Notes under the pieces: generated by a model
Told to the model about the DNA's origin: nothing
Database searches by the model: none
What the model saw: the letters and a program-made list of their open reading frames with translations, nothing else
Shown: in pieces, positions 1-10,202 of the stretch
How the letters are laid out: every line of letters starts with the position of its first letter
Numbering within the stretch: position 1 is the stretch's first letter
Position numbers and translations under genes: made by a program
Source: Glebionis coronaria
Taxonomy: Eukaryota > Streptophyta > Magnoliopsida > Asterales > Asteraceae
Length of the DNA: 64,000 nt
Assembly (NCBI GenBank): GCA_025667525.1
Contig: CM046882.1
Coordinates: 217,728,592-217,792,591, forward strand
Reading direction: 5' to 3'

Positions 1-610
1 ACTGTAAGTTCCTCAACAGTTAATAAAGTGACTACATTATCATCTATTGTTCATGGGCGTACTTGGGTGGTTACTGAAGCCTTGGTTCGCCAGGCTTTGC
101 ATCTTGATGATGCAGATGGTATAACCATCCTTTCCATCCATGAAACAGAACAAGGACTATGGGCTTTGCGTTATCCTTTCCCTAATGAGGGAACTTTAAA
201 CAAATATCATAAGCAGGAGTTTCCCCGAGCCTGGAAGTACCTCATACATGTCATCTTGAAATGTTTGAGGCCCAAGTATACTGCACACAATGAGATTAAT
301 AGATCCATTGCTAGTGCTATTGTGTACATTGCAACTGGGCAATAGTATAATTATTCTAAAATGATTTTTTTATGGAATGTGTAAAAACAAAGGGAATAAG
401 ATGACATTAGCTTATCCCAGATTTTTAAAAATGGTTTTTGATGTCCAAAATTACTACACAAGGGATCATGATGATTTTTATGGGATCCCTATGCAAAAGA
501 AAGCAATTTTTACAAAGATGAACTCACCTCCTCACCGTGACTTACCCCTCACCCCAGCTATGATTGTTGTCATTGAAGCAGCACAAACCCAACCAGACCC
601 ACAACCCCAA

Positions 611-809
611 CTTGACCCAATAACTGAACCTTTACCTTCACCTCAACACATGAAAATTAACAAAGAACCCTTTGACGCTGACAAATTAAATGTTGGCATT
701 GACACAACCCTAACTTGACCCAATACCTTAACCTTTACCTTCACCTCAACACATGCAAATTGACAAAGAACCCTTTGACGCTGACACATTAAATGTTGGC
801 GTTGACACA
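611..809 (+). repeat. 103-bp tandem duplication
   Basis: Two copies start at 611 and 714, both beginning CTTGACCCAATA and running to GACACA. They differ at a few positions. The 103-bp period is not a multiple of three, so the duplication moves the reading frame and leaves a TGA at 716-718. Confidence 0.85.
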
Positions 810-1590
810 CCTAATCCAAACGTTGACACCATTCCTTCACAGACCCAAACACCCCTTAACAAACCCACATCCATCCAATCCACATCATCTTCTACCCTAC
901 CACAATATAGGTTGCAAAAACACCAAAGGACTACTGGAGTGTTCTCCTCTAGTGGTCCTAGCCATGTAGCAGAGAGAACCACCACCACAAGTGTGGTTGG
1001 TGCTATGGATGAGGCTGGGACTATTGGTTCTGGCTTAGATGCAGGCCAAGACAATCCTAACATCTTTAAGACCTCATCCATGCCCCATGAATCTAACTTG
1101 GGAGGTCAAATACCTATTTTAGAGGAGGGCAGATTGGAACCAATGACATTAATGGAATTGACGGCTGTCTGCATTAGCTTGCAAAAGCAAAATGCAGACT
1201 TGGTACATATTGTCAGTACATAAGGCCTTGAAGTCAAGCAATTGAGGGAGAGGATTGTTATTTTGGAAAATGCTAGCACAAGGCGTGAGATGGAGGAATC
1301 TTCCAAAGGGGAGGATGAACAGATAAATGTGAGTGATAAGGGCTCACATGATGGTGAATCTTTGGGTGTTGCTGAAGCCCTAACTAGTTTGAAGAAGCAA
1401 CCAGGTTTGTTAGATCTTTGGTAACTCCTACAAATTTAGACTTGTCCTTTACAGCCATGTTGGAGCAAATAACAAGAGGCGCTGAGACAGGTAATTTGGG
1501 CGTTGACAAGCAAAATTTGAACGCTGACACACCAAGCACTGACAAAAGCAAAGTGGGCGCTAACAAGACAAATATGAACGTTGACAGACC
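674..1590 (+). repeat. Dispersed 21/15-bp GCGTTGACA-type motif in the copia ORF
   Basis: Runs of a degenerate motif with core GCGTTGAC or ACGCTGAC are spaced 21 or 15 bp apart, clearest at 674-710, 777-830 and 1478-1590. In the reading frame they encode 7- and 5-residue units with a repeated (N/G)(V/A)D pattern. The same motif and spacing recur in the LTR at 3070-3188. Confidence 0.7.
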
Positions 1591-2986
1591 TGCAGATGAG
1601 GTTGATGTATTCTAGTCATCATCCATCATCAAAGAAGTTTCTTCACAGGTATTACCATTATCTTTACCCATCATTGATCCACTAGATAAGGGTAAAGGAA
1701 AAATGGTAGAGGTAGAAGTTCCAAAGGATGCAGCAAAGGTTGAGTTTGATAGAAGGTTGGCTGCACAACTTGTGGAACAATAAACAAAGAAGGTTGGTGA
1801 ATCACCATTTGTTTCCACTTCAGAAGAACAAGAAGGAAGTGATGAAGCTAGTTCAGACTCAAGTGTGATGATTATAGAACAACCAGAAAGACTTGAGTAT
1901 GGTGATGAGTTGGAAAGAGAGAAGCTGAATGAGTTGAAATTGCAAGTAGATTTTGACATGCCAGAAGTTGTTCAGATGTACCAAGCTTGGGAAGATAGGC
2001 GTATGGAGAATCTAGATTTGACTATTTCAGACCAGATATGGGGTTTGGAGATTCTTCTAAGAGTACAAAAGGACTGCAAGGTAATTCTAAAAAACAAAGC
2101 TAGCAATATTCTCTCAATGCTGAAAAGGGATAGAAGGGAGCTGTACTACATGCTACTCAGATGTCATGGATCAGGATGGACCTACAAGAAATTGATTGGA
2201 TTATCCTTTAAAGAGTTGGAGTTTAAAGCGTATCCCATTTGGGCAAGAGTGCAGGAAGAAAACACTCTAAGACTTCTTTCTAATAAAAGGAAAGAAGAAC
2301 TTGCAGAAGAGATAGAGATTAAGAAGGCAATGATTGTTCCCAGACCTTTGAAGAAGGGAGTTCCTCTTGAGTTTCCTAAAGATATGGATAGATTGAATCC
2401 AAGTGAAACTGTTATAAGAAGGAGCATCAAGCTCTCACCATTGGAAGCTTCAGATATGGTACAAGTGTTACCTCTTGATTCCAGAAACCCTATTATAAGC
2501 TATGAAGAAGATGAATGTGGGTTTTGGAAGATTGGTAGGTATGGGAAAGAGGTTCACACTTATACTACACTTATATCTCTCTTTGCAAGTTTTGATAGAG
2601 AAGACTTGGTAGACCTTTGGAGGTTGTTAGATCCCAAGTATGGGACTGGAGCTCCTACTTCAGTCAATGGAATAAAACTTTGGTCAACATTCAAGAGAAT
2701 GTGTGGACCAAGAGATGAAGATCCTGCTATTTGGAAGGATCTTGAAGATGACCTCAGTGGTCTTCAATGGCGTTTGTATTCAGCTGCTGGTGTATATTAT
2801 TTGAGCTCTACAAAGTTTGCTGAGTATATACTTGTAGATGGTCAGTATTCCATGTCCAAGGAAGTCATGGAGAAGATGAAGACAACACAGCTGGAAATTG
2901 ACTATTCAAGTGATGTGGCCAAAGATTTGATCAAACATATTTATTACCAATATGAACAAGTTTGTAAGATTCCTCCTAGTTCTTAA

Positions 2987-3039
2987 TGTTTATTCAGGAA
3001 ACTTGATTACTAAAGTAGATATCAAGTTTAGGGGAGGAT
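2987..3039 (+). promoter_or_regulatory. Copia 3' UTR and polypurine tract
   Basis: The purine run AGGGGAGGA (3030-3038) lies one base before the LTR start and is the expected plus-strand primer for reverse transcription. The preceding bases are the short untranslated stretch after the TAA at 2984-2986. Confidence 0.75.
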
Positions 3040-3069
3040 TGTTGGGAATAAAATATAGCCAGTCCACTT

Positions 3070-3188
3070 GAGCGCTGACAAGAGTAAAACAAGCGTTGAT
3101 AGGAAGAAAACAAACACTAACAGATCAAGCGTTGACAAGAAGAAGTCAAGCGTTGATAGGTTGAAGGCAAGCACTGATGGAAAGATTT
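3070..3188 (+). repeat. 21-bp minisatellite in copia U3
   Basis: About six units, four exactly 21 bp long, with cores GCGCTGACA, GCGTTGATA, ACACTAACA, GCGTTGACA, GCGTTGATA and GCACTGATG. It is the same motif as in the ORF upstream. TTGAC is also the core of plant WRKY W-boxes, so an enhancer role is possible. Confidence 0.75.
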
Positions 3189-3308
3189 AGTCTACCGTAT
3201 ATTGTTTCTAGTTTGTTTCTAGTAAAGATAAGTTCAACATTGTATTTTCTATAATTATCTTTACCTAGAATAGTTGATACGTAGACTCTTGTACAAGGCT
3301 TCTTATAT

Positions 3309-3317
3309 CTATAAAAG
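3309..3317 (+). promoter_or_regulatory. TATA box of copia LTR
   Basis: CTATAAAAG, about 270 bp into the LTR, is the only good TATA match there and lies on the coding strand. Confidence 0.55.
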
Positions 3318-3554
3318 AAGACCTTTAGGTTATGTTTCAATATAAGTTTTCATACGTTAAACACTTTCGTTGTAAGCAAGTTTGTTATCATTAATCAAGT
3401 GAAAGTTTGTTTACATCTTTGTGTGTTCTTGTTTAAGTGTTAATTCCGCCTAACACTTAGATTACTTTATACATATACAAAGGTTTCTGTACGTGTATAA
3501 CTTGATCTAATCTCGTATACACAATGCTAAATCGATCTAAATTTGGGATCAACA

Positions 3555-4307
3555 GATTCGTGTAGGGGTGAATTAGTTGTAGGTTAGGGTAATTGGAATT
3601 TACCCTTTGTTTTAAGTGGGATAGTTACTGGGTTCATGAGGGTGAATAGTGGTAGATTTTGATCCGAAAAGGGGGGGTGGAAAGTGTTTGGCGCGTTTTT
3701 GAGGTTTGAATGTTTAAGTGTATAGCTTTGGCCCTTGTATTTTGGTGAAATGTGTTTAATATGTTTTTCAGCCCAAATAAACGCATCCCTTTGTTAAATA
3801 AGGGTTTCAAGGGTTTGTTTTGCCAATTTTAAATATTTCAAGGACTGATCTTGGACATTCTTCATCTTTAAGGATCATCATTGGATGTTTGACATTATGA
3901 AGGACCATTGTTGACAATTTTGAATTCTTGAGGGACTAAACTTGCCAAATCTTCAAAGTTGAGGGACCTTTTTGTAATTTTGACAAACTTAAGGGACCAA
4001 ACTTGTAATTATGAATATAAAAGGGTATTAAGTGTCATTTCTTCATTGATGAAGGATCATTCTTGAACATCTTCAATACTTCAAGGACTTTACTTTGAGA
4101 ATCCATAACTAGGGCCCGGTTCATTGTGCGGCTTCGTTTCTCGTGTTCGTTTTCCTTGTTTCTTGAGATCTTTTGTCTTTTTCATGATATTCATACCTAA
4201 AATACACAAGTAAACAAACACAAGCATATATATGGTATTTTAATGACATTTAATGCATTTAAAGCACGAAAAGAATGATGAGATCATGTATAAATGCCAT
4301 CTCATCA
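3555..4307 (-). repeat. Athila1 3' LTR, truncated by copia insertion
   Basis: On the minus strand the LTR starts TGATGAGATGGC at 4307, next to a polypurine tract. This mirrors Athila2, whose LTR starts TGATATGAG. The first few hundred bases share phrases with the Athila2 LTR (CACAAGCATATA and others). The far end is missing where the copia element was inserted. No gene is present. Confidence 0.65.
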
Positions 4308-5433
4308 CTCCCCATACTAAACAATTGTCGTGTATCTAAGCATCTCCAAAATTAAATTTTATTAATCTTTATTGAAAAGTAAAACTTGCTACAATTCTAC
4401 GAAGATATGTTAAAGACATAATGTATGATTTTCATCACGAATGTGACTTTTAGGATCAATGAATAGAAACAAGTGAATGACTCATAGAGTAAAGTTTGTC
4501 ATCCTTGATAGTCATACATTCCATTCTAAGTACAAAAACGAGATCATTGTTGGTACAAGTCACAATGCTAACACTACTCATACGTCCAAATTGTGTAATA
4601 CTTCTCCACCCTTCAATCCTAATTATTATGAAAGGAAAAGGTATCTTTAATTTTTTTACTATTTGTCATGGATCACAAGTGATTCATGTTTACTTATTTG
4701 AGTATTTATTAGTCCGAAAGAAAAGTAGCACGATTTAATCGATAGTTAGCTAAAGGACAAAATCTTTTAAAACGGCTTCTCGTGTATCTCCTTATGTTCA
4801 TATCTTGGCATAACTCGTTTCACAATTTGAGATCTTTCTCGGACCGATATTTGGCATGTACTTCATACTTCGAATCTTCGGAGGACGTTCTTGAAATTAT
4901 GGCCTTCTCTTCATATTTTGGAATTTCTTCACTTGACGTTTTTGAGAGATTCTTTATACTTAGAACACGACTCTATATATTTATTCAATCTTTATTTTGG
5001 ATTTTGATATACAATGATCCGCCTCCTTTTAGGACTTAGATATATTTATCCTCATACCTTGTTAAGGTCCTTTTGGATAGACTTTCTCCATGATCTTTAG
5101 GGGAGTAATTGCTTTTCATCGCGTGTCTCGATCCTTCATATTGATTTTGGAATAATGATTCTTCACATCATCTTGGATCTTTAGCAACAAAATAGAGCTC
5201 CTCTTGCCTTGTTAGGGCCTTTTTGGATCCTCACCAATCTTAGCGTCCCCCTTCAATAAGTATGCCTTGGCTATGAACTCTATTCAACCACGAGCAACTT
5301 TTAAACGATCTTGGGCTAGAAGCTAAGTAACATTTCAAATCGTACGACCTTACTTATTGCAATTAATTTATTCCTAATGCATTGATCTTATGGGAGAAAA
5401 AGCCACAATTAAAAAAATATGAGTTTTTGAAAG
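4308..5433 (-). other. Athila1 3' non-coding region with polypurine tract
   Basis: At 4308-4321 the minus strand reads TTTAGTATGGGGAG, a polypurine tract abutting the LTR. The rest has only chance ORFs. Repeated phrases such as CTTGTTAAGGTCCTTTTGGA and CTTGTTAGGGCCTTTTTGGA (about 5060 and 5205) resemble the loosely repeated CCCTAAGGCTC phrases at the same place in Athila2. An env-like ORF, expected here in some Athila elements, is not recognisable. Confidence 0.6.
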
Positions 5434-5438
5434 AACAT
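5434..5438. repeat. Target-site duplication AACAT (left) of G1
   Basis: AACAT directly precedes the TG of the left LTR. The same five bases follow the right LTR at 18609-18613. Confidence 0.9.
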
Positions 5439-6778
5439 TGTAAAACCCGCATGCTTTTACCATGAATAGTACCCTTAAGATCGTACTTACTAGATTAAAA
5501 CTTTCCTTTTATAGTATGATTACGTTTACATGTTAGGAATTTACGTATTATGTACGTGTTAGAACACGATAAGTATTTATTACGTACGAACACGCAATAA
5601 TTATTTATAATTAATTAATCACGAACATGCGATCATGAAATCATGAAGGTAATTAAATCACGAACTAATATTAATTACGTATATATATTTATTACGAGCG
5701 TGAATAAATATATGAGGTCACGGTAATTATTTAACGAGAACATACAAAACGCGAACACAAATAAACACGAATGAACAATTAAACAACGAGACACAGAAAA
5801 TGGTACGGGTACCCCATGTGGGGCCCCCTACCCGCGGAAACATTAAGGAGATGGGCCAAGCACATCTCAAAACTTACTAAGAAGGGCTTAAGGTAAATTT
5901 TGCTAATCATTTTCACATTACAGTAAACTTAAACAAAAACCTAAAAGATCTTTCTCCTTCTCCAACTTCCTCTCTTGTGGCCGCCGCACATAAACACCAA
6001 AAAGGGGGTGTTTAGTTGATTTTGATCTTGAATCTTGTGCGTGTGTTCGTGTGTGTTCATCCTCGTTAGATCCACGCATTCGGTATATTCTTTTAATCCT
6101 TTTCTTTTTGATTTGATCTAATAAAATAATTAAGAACATGATGTTTTTAAAAACCTAATTAAAAAAATAGATCAAAAATGTAAATGTTTTTTGTGAAAAT
6201 CAAAAAGGTTGTTTTTAGGGGTGTTTGTTTGGCCGACGCCTAAACCGAACCCCAAGGGGGTCTCGGTTTGGCTAATAAACCACCATCGAGACCATATAGT
6301 CCCAATTTGGTGGTGTGGATCCTACGACAGCAGCAAACCAAAGGGAACCCGAAGTGGTTCGGGGTGTGGTGTCGATTTCATGTCCGGTTCATGGTTTCTA
6401 GTCAAGATCCGGTTCACGGTTTATGTTAAGATTATTTTTATTTTTTTATCATATGTTAAAATTAAATTAATAAATATGACATGGTTAATTTAATAAACAT
6501 GACTTAGGGTATAATTTAATCATTAGAATCATGGAATTATTAACGTAAGTATTTTATATTTTCTAGACTTATAATTAATTAATTATTTAAAAACCATGGT
6601 TATAATTAATTAATTAACATGACTTAGGTTATATTATTAATAAGTAATAATACATGGTTTAACATAAGTATTTAACTTTATTTAATTAAAAACATGATAT
6701 ATTTAATTAAATACTTTTGACCTATAGTTTATTTAAGTTATATGTAATAATTAATAAACTATACATTATATCAGTATG

Positions 6779-7099
6779 ACTTAGAAAGCGTGTTTGGAGG
6801 CAGAAGCGAGCAAAGTTGCTAAACACGAGAAAGCGTGTTTGGAGAATCAACACGTGTTCATCCCTTTTGCTTTTGATACATTTGGTTTCCTAGCACCGAA
6901 AGCGGTGGAGTTTTTGAGTAGGGTTCAACGGGTTGTGCAAAGTAATGTTTCCAACTCTAAGGCACAAAACTTTATTTTTAGTAGGATTGGTTTTGCCATC
7001 CAAAAAGGGATCGCGGCGCAGCTTGTTGCCCGTTTGCCCACCATTTTATTGTAAACGTTATATTCAAGTTAAATGATAATCAACTGTTTTACTTAGAAA
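6779..7099. mobile_element. 5'-truncated LINE-like fragment with 9-bp TSD
   Basis: The right G1 LTR has an uninterrupted ACTTAGAAA where this LTR has ACTTAGAAA (6779-6787), 303 extra bases, then ACTTAGAAA again (7091-7099). The insert starts in the middle of a reading frame and ends about 36 bp after its stop codon, as expected for 5'-truncated target-primed reverse transcription. It has no long poly-A tail. The stretch AGAAAGCGTGTTTGGAG occurs at both 6783-6799 and 6828-6844, so the 5' junction was patched from the element's own sequence. Confidence 0.7.
6800..7054 (+). pseudogene. C-terminal fragment of a plant repeat-encoded (RT-associated) protein
   Basis: About 84 codons ending at TAA 7052-7054 with conserved-looking blocks HVFIPFAFDTFGFLAP and IGFAIQKGIAAQLVARLP. 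From memory, this C-terminal signature is widespread in plants at the end of proteins that also carry a reverse-transcriptase-like region, which fits a non-LTR origin. No catalytic residues are in the preserved part. It is free of stops, so the insertion is not very old. It sits inside a retrotransposon LTR and is almost certainly not a functional gene; exact family membership is uncertain. Confidence 0.5.
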
Positions 7100-7155
7100 A
7101 TAATCAGAAAAACACTTAGGCTTATATACTTAGCTTATTTAACCAGCTTATATCT

Positions 7156-7470
7156 AATTATGGAAACTTTGTATTTTTAGAAACTTGTTTAATTAAGGCA
7201 GCTAATCTATTTATGGAAACTTTCTATTTTTAGAAACTTATTTAATTCAGGCAGCTAATCTATTTATGGAAACTTATTTAATCAAGGCAGCTGATCTATT
7301 TATGGGAACTTTCTATTTTTAGAAACTTATCTATTTTAAGCAGTAATTCTATTTTTGGAAACTTTCTATTTTTTGGAAACTTTCTATATTTGGAAACTTT
7401 CTATTTTTGGAAACTTTCTATTTTTTGGAAACTTTCTATTTTAGGAAATCTGCTATTTTTGGAAAGTTAC
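7156..7470 (+). repeat. Tandem repeat block in G1 5' LTR
   Basis: Repeats of a roughly 17-20 bp unit TGGAAACTTTCTATTTTT, the first ones embedded in longer units with TTAATTAAGGCAGCTAATC. The matching block in the right LTR (15434-15770) differs in copy number. Confidence 0.8.
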
Positions 7471-8715
7471 TTATTATTACACAGTAAGTATAATAATACA
7501 TGAAATACCAGAAATACTTAATCAGAATAGACAGAATATATGATAAACATAGTTTAAGGCTTTAAACAGTAAAACATGACATGAACATATAAAATAAGCT
7601 AAGACATGACATAAAACCAGTTACGTATTTAGTAAGAATATACTTATTCATGTATGTATTTATGTAGCATTAGTGAAACCGAAGTAGGATTCTCCTCAAT
7701 TCATCTTCTTCGTTCACTGGACATAAGGTACGGATTCCCGTCCTTTCAGTATGGACATTCTTTCCTTATTAGGATTCCCCGTATGCAGCCAAATGTTTTC
7801 CTGTAGTATAAGTTTATATGTTTGACTTGCTTATGTTTAATTTAGAATTACCTATAGCCATATACATGCATGACCAGTTTCACCTAGTTATAGAGGTACC
7901 ATAACCATAACATTAGAGGCACTAATGTTATGACTTCACCACGACGGAGTGATTACTAATGGCCTCCCTTCATCTTTTGGCCATATTATCAAATTTATCA
8001 TGTGGGGCGTATGGGTGCATCCTAGTTACATGTTTTTAGCAGATTACTCAGTGTGAATGTGGTGTGTGCCTTGCATCCTTCATAAGGAGCCGATCCCTCC
8101 TACCCAAACCAGTATATTAAATTAGAGGCAGCCCCTCTAATTTGCATGATGAGGTCACCCCTCCAAGTATTCATGCACGGTGGATTTTCATGACCTATAT
8201 TGGATAATGGTAGAACATGCTAAACAGTTTTTATAAGATAAACATAAGGCTTTTTAAACTATAAAACCAGTTTTACCCAGACTTAACCAGGTTACTCGGG
8301 ACTTAGTTTCTTCCGCTATTATGTGTTATATGCTTATCCTATTCATGTGTTATTGTACATCCTTGCACTGAGCGTATTGCTCAGCCGTTTTCCTTTTCTA
8401 TGTTCCCAAAACGGCAGGTACTCAGGGACGCTCGTAGACTTTAAGCGTACGTGCATATGGACTGGAAGCTTTCTAGCCTTTCTTTACTTTATGCATCATC
8501 TTTCCTTTGATACACTTGCTATGGACATTGTTTAGACCTTTCCTTTACAGTACTTATGTTTGTGTGTGATGAGCTTTACTTTTGGACTACCGATGTTTGA
8601 TTCCGGTATTTTCCTTTTATGGTCATGTAATGTTTAGACATTTTTCCTTGTATGCTTTGATGACACGCCATAATTACGCGTGACATTCCATTATCAAAAT
8701 GAGGTGTTACAATTA

Positions 8716-8732
8716 TGGTATCAGAGCCAAGG
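8716..8732 (+). promoter_or_regulatory. G1 primer-binding site (initiator Met tRNA)
   Basis: TGGTATCAGAGCCAAGG, four bases after the LTR end. The first 14 bases are complementary to the 3' end of plant initiator methionine tRNA, the usual primer for chromoviruses. Confidence 0.88.
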
Positions 8733-9162
8733 CTTCGACCTGTAGGCACTCAAATATGACCTGTGATTAGTGGGTAGTCACTACGGTCTCCCTAGAACTG
8801 ACAGTCGTTTTTCATGCATTCATCATTTTTATGCATACATATACATGTCATTGTCGCAGGTTTATGACTAAGTAATGGTTGGTACAGGACTGGCCCTATT
8901 TAGTCGCATGTGTTTTATCGAAACTTTTAAATTTGGGACCGACCCATAGGCGTCCCCTCGCCATGTCTTTTATTTTGGGTGAACTGACCATAGGCGTTCA
9001 CTCTCGAGCATACAAAAGTTTTCATAAAACTGCATCATGCATTCATACACAAAATTTTCTTGCATAAAATTTTTCTCTTGAAACTTTGGTATAAATGTTT
9101 TTCATGTATATATATTTTATGTTTTGATCTGTTTAATCATATGTTTTATGTTATACTGTCAG
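8733..9162 (+). other. G1 untranslated leader
   Basis: Between the primer-binding site and the gag ATG. No gene is visible; the short ORF here is chance. It contains two related phrases, GACCCATAGGCGTCCCCTCG (8940-8959) and GACCATAGGCGTTCACTCTC (8985-9004). Confidence 0.6.
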
Positions 9163-9890
9163 ATGGTTCTCACACGCGAACAGGAACAACTCAATGCGGC
9201 AATACAAGCTGTAATGCAAGCTTTGCTTCCTCAACTGAGGAACGACATCAGGGCTGGGGTTCAAGCTGCCAACAATCAGAAGCATAATCAGGCACCTCCT
9301 CCTCCTCCTTCAGTGACATTGGCAGTATGGCTGGAGAGATTCAACAAGCTCCGTCCTCGAGCTTTTGAGAAAACAGATAGCCCCAGTGATGCTGAAAGCT
9401 GGTTGGATCACATCGAGAAGATTTTCAATTCTATGGGTTGTGACCCCGCGTACAAGGCAAGGTTGGCATGCTATCGGTTCGCATGCGATATGCTAAATTG
9501 GTGGTTAGCGTTGATGCAGTCTGAGGGAGGTGACGAGTGGGTTGCTGGTTTGACTTGGGCTCAGTTCAAGGACAAGGTGATGGATTAGTTCTTTCCCAAG
9601 GTTGAGCAAGACAAGCTCAAGAGGGAGTACCATGGGATCCGACAGCGAGCTGGGGAGAATTGCGACGAGTTTATGCAGCGCTTTCTTCGCTTAGCTGGTT
9701 TCCTTGGTGCGGCAACAGGTACTCCTGAAGAGCAGGCACACCACTTTAGGTGGGCTCTTCGCACATCAGTCGCAAACAATCTGGTGTGTGTTACGTTCAA
9801 CACTGTAGCACAAGTGGCCGATGCAGCACGTAAGTTGGAGATGCTGCAGGAGAGAGATGAGTTCGGGGAAGCTGAGAGACCCAACAAGAG
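9163..9890 (+). pseudogene. gag: G1 gag, exon 1 (capsid part)
   Basis: Starts at the ATG at 9163, the first in-frame ATG after the leader. It encodes about 242 residues of a Ty3-type Gag: a charged N-terminus, a proline stretch (PPPPPP), then the retrotransposon gag domain with the conserved tryptophan-rich core (SWLDHIEKIF, later WWLAL and FKDKVMD). An in-frame TAG at 9586-9588 interrupts the domain; downstream the frame goes on through QRAGENCDEF and ends NKR. The exon ends AAG-AG just before GTAAAC; if intron 1 is not spliced, the next codon pair is a TAA (9892-9894). Gag forms the particle that packages the element RNA. The TAG makes this copy non-functional. Confidence 0.8.
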
Positions 9891-9974
9891 GTAAACATTC
9901 GTATTCAAGCGGTGATCAATCCGTATTCTTTCCATATATGTCAATTATTCATCTGTTTAAAATGTATCTTCCAG
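9891..9974 (+). other. Apparent intron 1 in G1 gag, 84 bp
   Basis: Begins AG|GTAAACATTC, ends ATCTTCCAG|G, is AT-rich and contains stops. Joining its flanks completes an arginine codon (AG+G) and continues the family-typical Gag sequence (LKTGDRSQPAT). Confidence 0.68.
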
Positions 9975-10124
9975 GTTGAAAACTGGGGACCGGTCTCAAC
10001 CGGCTACTCAGCAGCAGCCTCATCAGCCCAAGGGAAACGGTCAGCCTAACGACTGTTCTGCTACGGATAGGCGTGGCGGTAATGATAATTACCGTAACAA
10101 CGCTAGACACTCCAACAACAGCAG
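9975..10124 (+). pseudogene. gag: G1 gag, exon 2 (linker)
   Basis: 150 nt of open frame encoding a hydrophilic Q-, N- and R-rich linker between the capsid part and the zinc knuckle. It is open only in the frame predicted by removal of intron 1. It ends CAG just before GTCCTA, with two bases of a split codon left over. Low-complexity linkers of this kind are normal in chromovirus Gag; being bounded by splice-like junctions is not. Confidence 0.65.
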
Positions 10125-10202
10125 GTCCTAATACTTACACAATTTTCTTATGATTTCATGTTATAACTCATATTCTGACACTGTAGGGAAAACTTCTACC
10201 AG
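10125..10202 (+). other. Apparent intron 2 in G1 gag, 78 bp
   Basis: Donor CAG|GTCCTAATAC, acceptor TTCTACCAG|GAACC. An alternative acceptor AG at 10185-10186 breaks the frame with a TAG downstream; the acceptor at 10201-10202 restores the arginine-asparagine-histidine run expected for the family. The donor is weaker than that of intron 1. Confidence 0.62.

Larger units (their letters stand above)
1..2986 (+). pseudogene. Copia post-pol accessory ORF (third ORF), decayed
   Basis: The frame is open from the window edge. The first part (to about 345) carries a conserved block with HLDDADG followed by WKYLIHVILKCL. It continues after an in-frame TAG (343-345) and a shift in a T run near 364-371 into a block starting around AYPRFLK. 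A 103-bp duplication at 611-809 shifts the frame again, stops lie at 1221-1223, 1613-1615 and 1781-1783, and another frame change lies near 1400-1420. The last 373 codons (1865-2986) are open, acidic and charged, probably partly coiled coil, with no enzyme motif that I can see. Similar proteins in composites are often auto-annotated as synaptobrevin/longin-like, which I think is an artefact. Function is unknown; an envelope-like or structural role is only a guess from its position after pol. Confidence 0.65.
1..3554 (+). mobile_element. Ty1/copia retrotransposon, 3' portion
   Basis: The left part lies outside the window. What remains is a broken ORF located after pol, a short 3' untranslated stretch, a polypurine tract and a complete 3' LTR starting TG and ending CA. 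The ORF matches, from memory, the extension that follows RNase H in many Asteraceae copia polyproteins; that and the TGTTGG LTR start support copia rather than Ty3. Base 3555 onward is the interrupted LTR of the Athila-type element into which it inserted; the 5-bp target copy on this side would be 3555-3559 (GATTC), to be matched outside the window. Confidence 0.75.
3040..3554 (+). repeat. Copia 3' LTR, 515 bp
   Basis: Begins TGTTGGGAATA directly after the polypurine tract and ends GGGATCAACA. A TATA box (CTATAAAAG) lies at 3309-3317, so U3 would be about 3040-3335. The partner LTR is outside the window, so divergence cannot be judged. Confidence 0.75.
5439..8711 (+). repeat. G1 5' LTR
   Basis: Starts TGTAAAACCCGC and ends GGTGTTACA. 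It is 3273 bp including a 312-bp LINE-derived insertion (insert plus TSD). A pyrimidine-rich leader-like stretch (CTCCTTCTCCAACTTCCTCT, about 5955) suggests transcript start not far upstream, but I cannot fix a TATA box. GC-rich self-complementary stretches lie at about 5805-5835 and 6240-6370. The minus-strand ORF here is a chance ORF. Confidence 0.9.

Noticed and set aside
1865..2986. A host synaptobrevin/longin gene
   Set aside because: The frame continues broken upstream copia ORF parts and ends 50 bp before a polypurine tract and LTR; it belongs to the element.
5918..6139. 73-codon minus-strand ORF, repeated at 14515-14736
   Set aside because: It lies antisense in both LTRs of G1; the repeat only reflects LTR duplication, not coding conservation.
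6779..7099. Pack-MULE, suggested by the 9-bp duplication
   Set aside because: No terminal inverted repeats at the ends of the insert; a 5'-truncated non-LTR copy fits better.
10125..10186. 62-bp version of intron 2 using the AG at 10185-10186
   Set aside because: It puts the next exon in a frame with a TAG; the acceptor at 10201-10202 keeps the frame.
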